Positions 10,741 through 22,206 are shown, counted from the first letter of the stretch. The stretch is DNA of 64,000 nt from Turritopsis dohrnii (GCA_027922465.2 BQMF02000327.1:248001-312000), one strand, 5' to 3'. Numbers and translations: made by a program. The notes: generated by a model not told the origin, from the letters alone.

Positions 10741-10844
10741 GATGTCAAATTGAGCTTTGAACAGAGGTGGGAAACGAGCTCCGCGGAGTTGATACGGAGC
10801 ACATAGTTGGAAGAATGCATTGTTATATCGTACGGAGATTTTAT

Positions 10845-11500
10845 GAAATAAAGTTAGCCAATTAGGTAAGGCCGCAATGCCGCAATCCCACCTCCCGACC
10901 TACATCAACCACTATCAACATGCATTTTTCTTTCTTTTTAGGTTTTACGAACTTTCGATTGAGAAGATAAACAGATCAAAAGTTTTCTTCTGAAAAATAA
11001 AGCTTTAGCTTTCACTTAAATCTTGTTGTTTTTTCTCACCCGTCATGATCTTTGGCAATCGCAAACTTCTTCTTTATTTTTACCCGTAGGAGAAAGGGGA
11101 AGGGGCGAAAACAAAATAGACTGAAAAAGGTGTGCTTAAGGCAGTATTAAAATGATAACAATGATAATGGCAAGTCGGACTATGAGGGTTGGATACTCAG
11201 TTTGGAGTATTTGAATTATGCACGGTTCATATCAGTTGCAGTTAATCGCACTGATGGAACCGTTAACCATGCCCTCCTTGCTAATAATGGCACAAAAAAA
11301 GGAAAGGAAAGGAACAATAATAGCAACGACAACAGAAACTCGCTTTCCGCGGAGCTTCAACGGAGCACATAGTTGGAAGAATGCATTGTTATATCGTACT
11401 CCGATTTTATTCATAAAATCGCAATTACATTGCGGCCGCTTTGCGGCCTTACGTAATTGGCTAATTTTTTATAAGAAAATTTTTTGTAAGACCATGTGTA
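10845..11500. repeat. Second partial DIRS terminal repeat and flanking inverted segment
   Basis: Positions 11341-11414 carry another copy of the DIRS right terminus (GGAGCACATAGTTGGAAGAA, then ATATCGTAC). TTAGCCAATTA-GTAAGGCCGCAA at 10854-10880 recurs inverted at about 11425-11465, where GCGGCCGC adds a local palindrome. This could be a DIRS internal complementary region or the remains of a second insertion. No gene was seen. Confidence 0.5.
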
Positions 11501-12480
11501 GAAAAAACCACGCGTTTCGAAAAAAATATAATGTTTTTAATTATAATTTCATGAAACCAAAAATGAATTCAAACAAATAACTGCCTTTTCGAACTAGATC
11601 TTTGAAAGCCTTAATACAGAAACATGGTGTATAGTAGCAAACAAATGAGGTAATAAGGAATTTTGAACTGATAAGCTTTACCGTCAAGAAAAGCAACATA
11701 TCAAGTATTTTCAGTTAGCGTAATGAACTAAAAGGCCCATTTCTATGTAGGCCTATTTGATAAAAATTCATCCTTTCATGGATTAAGCTACAAAATATCA
11801 GATTGTGTACTTTTAAGACAAAACGCAATCTACTTTTAAATGTTTGATATAAAACAAGAGCCGGATGGCGCAAAACGGTAGCAGCAAAAGTACTTGCCAC
11901 AAGAATACTTTTAAATTTGAAATTTTATTTAAAGTTCTTAAACGTTCTGTAAACGTTATTTCTTGAGATATCTTACTGGTGGAAAACAGGCATAAACGAT
12001 AATATAATGTTCAAAATTACTTACTCGTGTTAATAGGGTCTAATCGTAACACACCAGCAATTTAATTTATTAGAAGACAAAATAATTATACATGCATGAG
12101 CTGTTTATAACGTACGTTTTTTTTATAAGAGCTTATGTCGAAAAAAAATGGGTTTCTTCGAAAAAAATGGGTTCCTTCGAAAAAAAAATGCATGTTTTGA
12201 ACTATAGTTTTTTGAAACCGAAAAAGAATTCCAACAGATAACTGCCGTTTTTTAACTCGATTTTTGAAAACCTTGATGTTCAAAGACAGAACAGATAGCT
12301 AACAAACGTAGAAAGTAATAAGAAAGTCTGATCTGTGCTTTACTGACACGAAAAACATATCTATTTTCAAGTGCCAAAGTACATTGATTCAGTACCATAA
12401 GTAACTAAAAGTCCCAGTTTTATGTAGACCTACTATTTGATTAATATCCATTCCTTCATCAATTAAGTGATAAATATTCA
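11500..12480. repeat. Diverged tandem duplication, ~670-bp period
   Basis: Segments 11500-11800 and about 12165-12480 align over their length. Both have TTCGAAAAAAA..ATG, AACTGCC.TTTT, a run of TAACAAACG-like sequence, AACTAAAAG.CCCA.TT and TATGTAG.CCTA, followed by TCATC.ATTAAG. Identity is moderate, suggesting an old duplication or two copies of an AT-rich repeat. No ORF with a recognisable motif is present. Confidence 0.55.
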
Positions 12481-12521
12481 AAGAAAACGTATTTTAAATG
12501 TATGTGATTGAAAACCTTCGA

Positions 12522-12862
12522 AAATTCAAAAGGCTGCGTTCGTTAATTAGAATGTATATTGAGTTTTTAGTGGGGACTCGCAGACTCTAAATCGCAGACT
12601 AATTGCCATTTCGGCCGGAGGAGGAGGAGTAGTAGGAGTAGGAGTCCACGGGTGTTTTAATACGGTATTCGCTATCGCTGCTACCGTAAAAGCTTCCAAA
12701 ATTCGAAGGCTGCGTTCTTTCATTAGAACTTACATTGCGTTATTAGTAGAGTCTCTCAGACTCTAAATCACAGACTAATTGCCATTTCAGCCGGAGTAGG
12801 AGGAGGAGGAGGAGGAGTCCACGGGTGTTTTAATACGGTATTCGCTTTCGCTGCTACCGTAA
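12522..12862 (+). repeat. Two tandem ~175-bp units with a hairpin end
   Basis: Unit 1 (12522-12690) and unit 2 (12698-12862) share GGCTGCGTTC, CAGACTCTAAATC, AGACTAATTGCCATTTC and a GGAGGAGGA run. Both end with GTCCACGGGTGTTTTAATACG. Each finishes in a 6-bp stem ACGGTA...TACCGT around a 14-base loop. The GGA-trinucleotide run differs in length between units. This may be the end of the recombinase-encoding element that starts just downstream, but that link is inferred. Confidence 0.6.
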
Positions 12863-12879
12863 TAAAAAAGTATTAAAAT

Positions 12880-15100
12880 GTCGAAGAGAACATTAACTGT
12901 AAACTGGGTTGGAATCAATGGCGCCGCTAAACACTATAGAAGCTGGTGTTACGTCTAAACGACAGACATATTTACATCTGCCCAATGAGGAACTGCCTAC
13001 ACATCGACTTTAAAAGTAGTCGAGGTCTACGTAATCATATCGATGTCAAGCATTATTGGTATTACTATTTTGACGAAGAACTGGACATTAAAAGGGAAGA
13101 AGTCGAAGCACAGAAACACATCAGAAAGAAAATATGTACGGCCTACAAAGCTTATTAGATTTCGCTAAGCGAAAGATATTGGTTTCGGCGGCGTTCTATC
13201 TATCTATCTATCTATGTACGGCGAAGGTTTTTTAGTATCGCACTTAGTGAAGAAGAAGCTTTACAAGCAGTTTTAATTTTTAACTCAAGCTTCAAACCGT
13301 GTATTACAAACAAACTATTTGTTTGTAATTATTATTTTGTTTGAGTATTTTGGATAGATTTTCGTTTTTTAAAATTTTTTCGAACAAATCTTTTTTTCTT
13401 ATCTCTTTTTGCTCACGTTTTTCTTATAAAATAATTTTTTTAAAAAAAATTCATGGTTACAGCTCATACAAGTATATTTTTTTTGTTTCAATTTGTGATG
13501 TGATAATAATCGATATTAATAAAGTTAGGTTTACACAATAAAACTTTTTTTATTTCTATGCTTACACTAGCAGATCTTTTTAACAAAATACATCAGTAGT
13601 GCAACTAGGCTCAGAAACAGGGAATTTACGCGGAAATACGAAAACACGTATCACTATGGAGACGGGTTTATTATAAATTCCGCTCTGCAACCTCTGCGAA
13701 TGCGAATGAACCCTCAAGTATGTATTTAGAATGGGCATTATATAGGTCGCTATTTTTAAAAAACATAAGCGAAATCTTTCGACCATCCGGTCGTCTTGTT
13801 TTCTATTATCGATGGTATTGGAAAAACGTTTTTGAACTGGCTGCGTACACCATGCGGAGGAGAAAGTCTGGAAAGGAAGTGAAGCAATGTGCACAATGAT
13901 GTATGAAGTTTTTAATGGCTAGTGTTGACGATCTGGAACCTGAAGCGTGTTTAACCGAAGAATTCGTCGATTGTTGCTTAGGTACACCCTCCATCATTAT
14001 GGAATTTCTTAAAACCCTTGAAGAAGATTGGAAACTAACTTGTTCGGCATTGTTGAATAGACCTTTCTCGAATTTCTGTTTAAGCGATGCATTGTGGCCG
14101 AGTTGCCGTGTCTAACCTCGCTTCTGATATTCAAACTATTTCTAATTTCGGAAAGGGAATTAAGTATAATAGAGACCATTGATAAGTTATAAAGTAATGA
14201 AATCAGTGGAACAATGAATCGCATTAAAACGAGGTTAGATATGAATCTCAGTCATAGTTCAGAGTTTAAAACGAAATTCGGGAAAGATCTATTACTTAAA
14301 ACCAATATCAGACATACTGGACTTTAGAAAAGCGAATAATGTATCCGACAGCACTTTACGTTGTTTTGCCGTCACCGAAGTTTACGTACGACGTGGTAAA
14401 GAAAATCTGGGAAAGAGAAAGAGACTCGAGTATTCTCGCAACCTGGATTTGGAGACTCTCATTGCTCGACACAGTTGGGCAACCTTGGAGGAAATGGAAA
14501 ATGTCATCCTATATCACATCAATCGTTTCAGGGATATTCTACAAGAATGAAGAGACCAACGAAACGTGTCAGCATCTCAACTGGCGATTGCAACGAGATT
14601 TATTGCTACGTATCTTTTTGTTCGTGTGAAGTGCTCCAGACTAATGACCTATCAACACTTAACCATGGAAATGATTGATAAAGCAAAGACCAATGGAGGT
14701 TACATCGATCAGAAGGAATTTTAAACTGCCGGTAGATATTTATTTGATACTGTCATTCTCGATTCCGAAACTATGGAGATTCTGGATTTTTATATCCAGT
14801 TAGTGCGACTGAAACTAAATCCCAACTTCGACTATTTGCTCGTAACAAACAAGGAGAAGCAATACACCGCATTCTCGTCAGCCATGAGCGTCCTCGTCGA
14901 CGAAGCTATTGGCAAATACATACATCCGACTCGCTACCGACAAATTGTGGAGACGGAAAGTGCTGAGAGACTCAGCCAATCGGAAAGAGAAACTGTTTCC
15001 CGTGACCAAAACCACAGTTCTCACGTGGCGTCGAGAGACGTTACTTCACGCAGCAAGTAATGCATGCAGAAACTGATTGGCGATAAATGAAAGGAAGTGG
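12880..15100 (+). pseudogene. Decayed tyrosine recombinase element with N-terminal zinc finger (Crypton-like)
   Basis: The frame starting near 12880 (MSKRTLTVNWVGINGAAKHY) shifts into 12946-13158. There CPMRNCLHIDFKSSRGLRN and HIDVKH form a C-x4-C...H-x4-H zinc finger. After an unrelated or degenerate 13160-13890, fragments at 13903-14115 and 14339-14700 lead to a recombinase C-terminus: KCSRPMTYQHLTMEMIDKA, the H-x-x-R box YIHPTRYRQIVETES (near 14915-14960), and SRDQNHSSHVA. The catalytic tyrosine region is out of frame after 15030; the adjacent frame has RRYFTQQ. At least three frameshifts and a stop near 14723 are visible. Crypton placement is inferred from the H-x-x-R context, not proven. 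Confidence 0.5.
13191..13212. repeat. TATC microsatellite
   Basis: Five tandem CTAT/TATC units follow the zinc-finger fragment. The flanking 13215-13560 is T-rich with no gene seen. Confidence 0.8.
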
Positions 15101-15883
15101 GTGCAGGCATGATGGATGTTTTAAGGTCAATCAACAACACGGCGCGGACATTCGATCAGCAAGTACTCGATCAAGCGGAAACGATAATATAACAGCCCTG
15201 CAGTAATTTATCTGAACAAGCTGTTGGCGAAGATAACGACGACGACGTTGTAGCAATAACCAATACCCTTCCAGTTGACTTAGGGCGCCGCCACTACCAA
15301 CTTGTATGTAGATCGAGCGCCGGCACCACTTACAAGTTCTGACGTGTATTTGAAGAAAGAAGCTGTAAATGATCAAACCAAAACGCGGGTCAAATTCACA
15401 AGTTAAGAAGACGTTTGTTTGTGTAAAGGCATTTCAAAATATAGCAAAGGGTTTTGGACACTTATACCAAAAGATTCTGAATACTTGTTTCATCCGTGTC
15501 GCAATAAGGACACGTTGAAAATGCGCTCGGAATCTCAGGCATATAAACGTAACGCAGAAGAATATTTAAAAAGTATTTCGTTGGTTTGAAACACATATAA
15601 TTTTGTTGAAAGATGACTTTCAATTGAAAATCTTTGCGATTTTTAACTTTGGATCAAACGTCAATTACTTTTTTATCAAAAAAAAATATTGCTACCATAT
15701 CACAGTTTCATACAGTTAATTCCCAGTTCCTTCTAATAGACCCAGCGTTAGATTGCATAGTTGAGCAAGGTTATAGTTATATACAGTTCGTTCCCAGTCT
15801 TTTCCAATTATAGTCCAGTCTTTCCAAAAGAGATGCAAGGTTTGCCATTCGAACTCCTTTCCAACATAATGTCTTGTGAAACT

Positions 15884-15962
15884 GTGTTACAACGGGTTAC
15901 AACGGGTCACAAGGTGTCACAAGGTGTTACAAGATGTTACTTGCAGTTACCAGGTGTTAAAC
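15884..15962 (+). repeat. 10-bp minisatellite, about seven units
   Basis: Successive decamers TGTTACAACG, GGTTACAACG, GGTCACAAGG, TGTCACAAGG, TGTTACAAGA, TGTTACTTGC, AGTTACCAGG are visible by eye. The degenerate consensus is (T/G)GT(T/C)ACAA(C/G)G. The surrounding 15100-16147 holds no recognisable gene. Confidence 0.75.
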
Positions 15963-16147
15963 GTAGCACAAATTCTCTGTCCTTGGTTGAAAGAAGGCTC
16001 TTCTTGAATTTGTATCTCTTCTTAAATGTGTTAAGGGGTTAATTTACTGGAGCCATGGGGAAAACCGGGACAAAGACACTACGTGTCTCAAATAATTGGT
16101 ATTTCCCTTTTCCTTCGTATTGTACACATCTTCACTAATATAATATA

Positions 16148-17107
16148 CTAGTAACCCGTGTAAAAATTTTTTACAGGTTTTAATCAATGTGAACTGAACA
16201 GAGAGAAAGGCTTAGTATAATGAATTTTAGTATGATAAAGTTCCTCAATTGTTTGCAATGTAGAATGTTTAGAATGTAGTATCCCGTGTAGAACAGCGTG
16301 TAGAACACGGGTTTTAATTTATCAAAAATAAAAATACGCGCTGTGCGTCCACTTTTTACATAAATTGTATAAATTAAAGATGCAATGCAATGGTTCCCCA
16401 TGATTAAAAATATCTAACGTCAATACAGAAAAAAACACTCTTCACTCTTTTAATTAAAAATCTCTAGGTATTCCGGTTAAAGCATATTTAGTTCAACACT
16501 GGAGTTATGAACAGAAAAACTTTTTAATCTGAAACAAATCAAAATAAATCTTTCACGATACGATATTATGCAGTAGTAAAAATAAATTGTGCGTACAGGT
16601 AAACAACAAAAAGATTAAAATCGCTGTAACTGTTCATGGAATCCACACCCCAATGTAAATAAAAGCCAAACGCGAAAGTCGTAAAAGTGTCAAAGTGTGA
16701 ATTAAAAACAATTGCGATTTTCTTTACGAACCCAGAGCGTCATGATTAAAAACCATGATATTCATTTCTTTATTTGAAAAGTAATGACGCAGAAACCCTA
16801 TTAATACTATAAGAAAAAACAAAACAAACAAATAAAAAAAGTTCTAAAGCGTACTTACCCTAAAAACATTAATAAATCTTCGCGCAATACTTTCGTTGTT
16901 GTCTATTGTTTCTTGATCTCGCGAATAATCAAAACATTTGAAACAATTAAATGCAATGCAATGTTTTCCCCTATACTAATCGTAGAAAAAATTTTAACCG
17001 CCGTGGTCTGACACTCCATTATGAATAAGTGACCGCAAAAACGACCCGAAATTTTAGAGAGTGAAAGCGTGAAAAAAGCGGATGCACAGCGCGTATTAGA
17101 ATATAGA
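16148..17107 (-). mobile_element. Non-autonomous Helitron-like element, copy 1
   Basis: Read on the minus strand it starts TCTATATTCTAATACGCGC after an A. It ends with the palindrome TGTAAAAA-A-TTTTTACA, then CGGGTTACTAG before a T. This is the Helitron pattern: 5' TC, a 3' hairpin about 10 bases before CTRR, A|T target, no TIR and no target duplication. About 960 bp, with no Rep/helicase ORF, so it depends on a partner. Near-identical relatives are at 43275-44261 and 57181-58190. The 960 bp are AT-rich and no gene was seen. Confidence 0.8.
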
Positions 17108-18131
17108 TTTAAGTTCTTTATCTAATATGACCTTTAGATTGGTGCGTCTTCGCAAAATTATAAGTTTTGCCATCAAATCACTAGCCTAGAAGTTACTTAT
17201 TTAGTTAAGCATAAAGATTTTTACTTATTCAATTTTTCTTAACATTCAAAATTTTCTAAACCTGGAAAACCAATACCTTTTATAAAATTTTACAATGACA
17301 GAGTCATACAAAAAGACCGATTTGGTTCACTAACATCAGATATCCCAAGTCAAATTCAGTCAAGGCATCGTCAAAAAATTTTTCAAAGTATGGCTTTTAG
17401 GCAAATTTTCCCGTTTCTACGGTACATGGATTAGCTTATCAAATTGCAAAGATGTTGTTTTTAGTTAGAGCTAAGTAGATATTCCCCGGAAGTGCTTTTC
17501 AACTGGACTTTCAACACGGACAAGTAAGTTGAACATTTGTAGACGGGAATATTATTTGTTGACCTTTTGACAATCTGTTATATTCAGATCAAGTTTTCTA
17601 AACCTTTATAAGTACACTAAAATTATTTTTTGCCTGAGCTTAAAATGTGTTCAGTGCTGTGTTGGGATAAAAGAAAAACCTGTAGATCAATACGTATTTC
17701 TGATCCATTCCTTTTGCTACTACTTTCATCAATGTTTATTTAGCTTTGTGCGTTGTGTTGGGTCTGTTACAAAAGTAATAGCATTTTTGTTCATCAAACA
17801 TCATAACTGTTTGTTTCAACATTTTTTGGCTATCAACCTTGTAGAAATCATGTTTTGGAATTTTGTAAACTCTATTCTAGTATACTTTCGAAAAACGTTT
17901 GCTTGATATTGTATCACAAACGTAATGTTTTTTATATAGCCCTGAGTATTGATTTGTCCGTCCGACATAAAACAATTATTTTTGTAGGAGGCCCTATTCT
18001 GAAGCTCTAAAGGTTCTATTTCCACTCACAAAAACAAACCGAACAAGTCAAAATACAACAATAAAGATATTAGTAGACGAATAATCTTCTCATCATTTGC
18101 AATGAAACCACTTTTACACCACAAAATTATG
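17108..18131. other. No recognisable feature
   Basis: AT-rich sequence. Only short shadow frames are seen (for example 17816-18025), without motifs. No repeat within the window matches it. Confidence 0.6.
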
Positions 18132-18647
18132 TTAATAGGTCGCTAGAGATTTTGAATTCTTATTCTTATTATCCTTAGATGTTGCGTCACCAGATTTCAG
18201 TGCAGGGGTTATAGTTGCTAACTTTAAAGCAGATGGGAAAACACCATCCAAGATACAGTTGTTAAAGCAATCAGTGAGAGGAACACAACACTCCATAGCT
18301 ACAGATTGCAGGAGTTTTGATGGCAGAGAACCACTTGTAGATTTAGTTTGATCAAGATCCATAATAGCTTGATAGGTATCCCATGGCATCCATTCATGGG
18401 AAAAGGTAAATATAAAACCATCATTAATACACTCTCTAATAATATGAACACTAAGATGATCATCAAACTTATCAATAATATCGTAAACGTTTCTACAAAC
18501 AAAATCAGAATTCCATTGAGATATATCCAAAGATTTAGTAATAGTGCTAAAATGATTATTGAATAACTGTATCTCATTTTGAAAGATGTCACCTTCTTCA
18601 AGGAGAGAGACAATTTCAGAGGAAGAACATTTATTGTGCATTTATTG

Positions 18648-18947
18648 TGCAGCGATGGTGTAGTGGTTAGTACCTTTGAATGCGACCGCTGCGACCCGTA
18701 TTCGAGTCCAGTCATGTCGTATCTCAATACACCACTCCGATGCGCTTTAAAAGTAGCGTGTCAGTCCATTAGGAGCCATTGATTGACTGCACACTGGCCT
18801 TCGGGCAAGTTAGAGCAATGCTATACGTATCTCTGGCGGTAAGTCAACTAATAGTTGCAAGTCGGCGGGCGGAAGAACCAACCATTACGGATGGAAGCCC
18901 AATGACTAAAAACTCCCGTTACTTACTTTACTTACTTACTTACTTAT
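18648..18947 (+). mobile_element. tRNA-derived SINE with (ACTT)n tail
   Basis: The 5' end is tRNA-like. Box A TGGTGTAGTGG is at 18656-18666 and box B TATTCGAGTCC lies about 35 bases later, the spacing of an internal Pol III promoter. A tRNA-unrelated body follows, ending in CTTACTTACTTACTTA. TTATTG occurs on both sides (before the head and after the tail), consistent with a short target duplication. It splits the LINE RT frame at 18641. It is not a tRNA gene: no acceptor-stem pairing is evident and a tail is present. Confidence 0.8.
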
Positions 18948-19020
18948 TGGTAAATTAGGGTTTACAAAAAGCCCAGAAATCTTTCACACCATTAGCCACA
19001 TTCCGGAAAATCATGTTTTG

Positions 19021-19238
19021 TTTACACGAAACTATATTCGCTATGTATCTGTAGGGACGTTTATATAACTTAGTAGAGTTGTTCTTGAATATGTCCCCCC
19101 AAAGTCATTACAAACTTCACGTGAGCATTCGAAAAAAACGTGCAAAGTAATGATGTTTCTTTTGATACAAGTAAAGTTTTACATCTCAGAAGTAATTATT
19201 GAGTCTGATCAGTAATTATATTTTTTCGTGTAACAGGC
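19021..19238. mobile_element. Possible small TIR element inside the LINE
   Basis: TTTACACGAAA at 19021 and TTTCGTGTAA ending at about 19238 are inverted copies bounding a segment that breaks the LINE linker frame. Just outside, ATTAGCCACATTCC (18990) and GGAATGTGGCTAAT (near 19252) are also inverted. The second pair duplicates LINE sequence in inverted orientation, so the event may be a template switch rather than simple transposition. Confidence 0.4.
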
Positions 19239-20039
19239 TGGTTGATGTCAGGAATGTGGCTAATTGGCCTTGTTAGAATTTCTCAGAAGTTGCCTCTTTT
19301 TATGAATATTTAAATTTACAACAAAATTTGTTTGTCTTTCATAGTTAAATAAATCATTCACATTCCTGGTCTTATTAAAAATATTTTTAAGTCCAGATCG
19401 TTTCATAATAGCTTGTCCCATTACTTTGTTGAGATGGGGTCTATTATTTCCACGTAAGAATCTCGCTTTCACAAGAGCATGTTTGTTTAAGATAGATTCC
19501 AGCACAGAGAAAACAGCTTCAAAATCACCAGAATGCTCATAATTTAACAAATTGACTCGAATATCATTCTTGAAGGCCTTCATAGAAAAGTTTTTATAAC
19601 TCCAGTAAATAATTTCCTTACCTGGAATGTGCATATAGTGCTGTTTCAACATGATGTAAATCAGATGATGGTGGTCACTAACTCCAATTTCAAAAGAATG
19701 ACTCTTCTGAAAACTGCGCTTTTTTGTTAGTTAAAATAAGGTCAATACAACGACCATCTACCGATTTAAAACATGTTGGAGAAGAGATTAAACTATACAA
19801 ATCGAAGTCCAACATAAAAGCGGAAATTTCAGCACTAAAAACAACATTATTAAAATCACCAACAATGATTATGTTCTCATAAACACAAGAATAAAAGTCT
19901 AGTAGATACGATAAATTTCTAAGAAAATAATGTAAATTTTGCAAGGGACTCCTATAAATAGATTTGCATTTACATGCCATTTGCATTTACGTATATTTAA
20001 TTCAATTGCTGTAACCTGGATGTCATCAGTAATGATACA

Positions 20040-20165
20040 TTGAAGCGACTGTCATAACTCAATACATAATTATATATAAGATATATTTATATTACTTATA
20101 ATATAATTAATTATGATATAATTATAATACTTATATTATGTATAAGATATAATTATATTATTTGG
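20040..20165. repeat. AT microsatellite-like tract
   Basis: A run of ATTATATA/ATAATTATAT units separates the esterase and endonuclease remnants of the LINE. It is simple-sequence expansion with no coding content. Confidence 0.7.
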
Positions 20166-20756
20166 ATGAGATAACCTCAGACGTTTAATATATAAATCAA
20201 CAGGAATTTCAACTGAGTTTTTTTCTGTAGCAGTTGATATCGGACAGGGAGTTTCGCCGGTACATCGGATTTCGTCGCGGAATGGACTTAGCGAGATAAG
20301 AGCTTCATCTTTAATTCAGGTAGAATCTTGTTGAAGCGCAGATACGATTCATCGATGTTTTCATAGTCAATGTAATCAATTTTGTTTTTCAACGCAAACT
20401 TTTTCAACCGTTCATTCATAATTTTCACCTTCTCTTCAATCCTATTTTTATCTTTCCTTATAATTATCGAGGATACTGATAACTTTGTTTCAGGTGTCTG
20501 GTTATTTACGTAATCATGAATTTATTTTAAATTATCAACAGTTTAAATGTCTTCAACAGGTCATTAGTTCCAATACGTTGTAGCATAACGTCAGGATTTT
20601 TATTTGCGATAGGTTTTACATAATGCACTCAATCATTTGATGATGCCCCAGAGTGCGACTAAATAGAATCATTTGCATTTGTTCCCTGATTTTCCAGATG
20701 CTGTGAAACCCTGTATTAAGTTACACATAGAATACATAAATGTGATTTTTTCTCTT

Positions 20757-21480
20757 AGAAAAGGCTACAGACAGAACAATAAGAAAGAAGACACCTGTTT
20801 AAATGAAGGAGATTGCAATGTCTCACGAATATCATCGTCAGATTCTGGAAGATTTTCAGCAACAGGCAGAAATGGCCTCAATCTAGACACAACTTCTTTG
20901 TCCTTCAGCAATGGCAGAAGAGCTTCACAGGAAAATGAAGCAGAAAGATCAACATCTAGGTAAAGAAAGTGTAGAAAAAAAACTTAAAATTAAAGAAAAT
21001 GAACAGGATATACTATTGTATGTTCAGGCATGACTGTAACAACATGATGTGGACAATGGATTGGTTTTGTTGATTGTTTTGAAATACGTAACCAAGTAAT
21101 GTATCAAATATTCGAAAATGTTGCTGAACCACTTTTAACCTGTATGGTGTCGGATCTTGCTCACCACTAACCCAATTCAAAGTGTATACGCTGATTTTAT
21201 GTTGTAGTGAAAATCTACCTTTGTTACACAGAATGACAAGTTTTCAGTATGCGTGAAATAATGCTACAGGTCATCTCAGTTACATTAAATTTGTTGAAAA
21301 ATCACTGCAAAGGAGTGCATTTCCATAAAAATATACACACTATTTCAATAAAAATACTCTTCAGCGCAGTAACTTATAGACAATTTCGCTCAATGGGTAA
21401 TGGTTTAAAAGATGAAACTTACTTTCATGTTTCCCTACTTCAGGAACTATGAGAAAACAAGAAAAGTGAAAGTCAAATAG
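20757..21480 (+). CDS. Candidate 3'-terminal exons of an unidentified host gene
   Basis: Exon 20757-20959 has a pyrimidine-rich acceptor (TTTTTTCTCTTAG) and a donor TCTAG|GTAAAG. It is open throughout in the frame giving KEDTCLNEGDCNVSRISSSD and ending NEAERSTSR. A second exon at 21444 follows a strong acceptor (TTTCCCTACTTCAG). The split codon joins in phase and adds NYEKTRKVKVK before a TAG at 21478-21480. The encoded tail is hydrophilic, Ser-rich, then basic. AATAAA repeats lie near 21657. I do not recognise the protein. Upstream exons are not visible because a LINE remnant lies to the left. It would be convergent with the ADRM1 exons. Confidence 0.33.
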
Positions 21481-21766
21481 GCATTCAGACGAGGAACCAA
21501 ATTAAATCCTTTCCATGATGAACATAAGCTTTTAAGAACCTGTAGATGTTGCCGGTGGAGACGATCTGAAAATGAATATCTTTCCTTGTTACCACAACCT
21601 GCCCCGGTATTCAACTATGATCTGATTGAAGCAAAATCACGATATTCCAAAAAAAAAATAAATAAATAAATAGAAAATAGCAAGTATCAAAAATTCTTTT
21701 GTAACCAAATTTTATGAATCTAACCATGCTATAACTACTTTGGTTTCTTTCTTTGTTTTGTTTTTA

Positions 21767-22206
21767 CCATAAATCCTCAAATAAGCCCCCTCTTTCTTTT
21801 TAACACCCCTGCTAAACTCAAAAAATTAAATGAACGCTCCTCTCTAATAAACGCCCCCTCTTATTAACACCCTACCCACTAAGAGGGGTGTTTACAGGGA
21901 ATACATCTAGGATTTGAATATTCAAATTCGCACAAGCAAAGAAAAGCAAAATAACATTTCATTCTCTCCCTCGAACCAAAACAACATGGTTCATTCTAAA
22001 GAAACGTCCTCCAAGGGAGAGAAACGTAACCCTTACTGTATTCCTTTCTCAGATGAGGACAATTTTGTTGATGTTTTGTAAAGCTGTGGTTTCAGAAAAG
22101 AACACAAAATTAAATTTCTTAAATAAACGCTCCCCTCTTTTAAACGCCCTCTCTTAAACTCGAAAAATTAAATAAACGCGCTAGGCATTTATTAGAGGAT
22201 TTACGG
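21767..22206. mobile_element. TA-flanked MITE (mariner-like ends)
   Basis: Left end CCATAAATCCTCAAATAAG and right end, reverse-complemented, CCGTAAATCCTCTAATAAA are similar terminal repeats flanked by TA on both sides. Internally, AAACGC(T/C)CCCTCT motifs repeat near 21830-21880 and 22125-22160. It is 440 bp with no transposase, inserted between the two host exon clusters. Confidence 0.65.

Larger units (their letters stand above)
4800..10844 (+). mobile_element. DIRS-type tyrosine-recombinase retrotransposon with nested insertions
   Basis: Inverted terminal repeats of about 81 bp bound the unit: left 4800-4822 plus 5539-5597 (split by a later insertion), right 10764-10844. They share CATAAAATCTCCGTACG, the GCATTCTTCCAACTATG core and the palindrome CTCCGCGGAG. 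Inside, in order, are a Gag-like ORF, RT with RNase H, and a tyrosine recombinase, which is the DIRS order. DIRS elements use recombination of a circular intermediate rather than a DDE integrase. All three coding modules carry frameshifts or stops, so this copy is inactive. A 35-bp sequence (AACAAGAGCC.GATG.CGC) occurs directly repeated outside both ends at 4757 and 11852. Confidence 0.82.
18132..20640 (-). pseudogene. Decayed CR1-like LINE: ORF1 esterase, AP endonuclease, RT fragments
   Basis: Read right to left on the minus strand. An SGNH-esterase-like ORF1 remnant lies at 20620-20240 (VMLQRIGTNDLLKT, then NERLKKFALKNKIDYIDYEN). The endonuclease part is 19986-19690 (IIIVGDFNNVVF; FKSVDGRCIDLILTNK). 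The EN-RT linker is 19652-19260, and the start of RT is 18641-18132 (WDTYQAIMDLDQTKSTSGS; LPSKLLQSVAMECCVPLTD; ALKLATITPALKSGDATSKD). Stops and frameshifts are frequent and the RT catalytic half is missing. An esterase-type ORF1 occurs in several CR1-clade LINEs. A SINE (18648-18947) and a small TIR insertion (about 19021-19238) interrupt it. Confidence 0.72.

Noticed and set aside
15884..15962. CRISPR-like repeat array
   Set aside because: Units are contiguous decamers without spacers, in an animal genome.
18651..18725. tRNA gene
   Set aside because: Boxes A and B are present, but there is no acceptor-stem pairing and the unit continues into a 3' body with an (ACTT)n tail, so it is a SINE.
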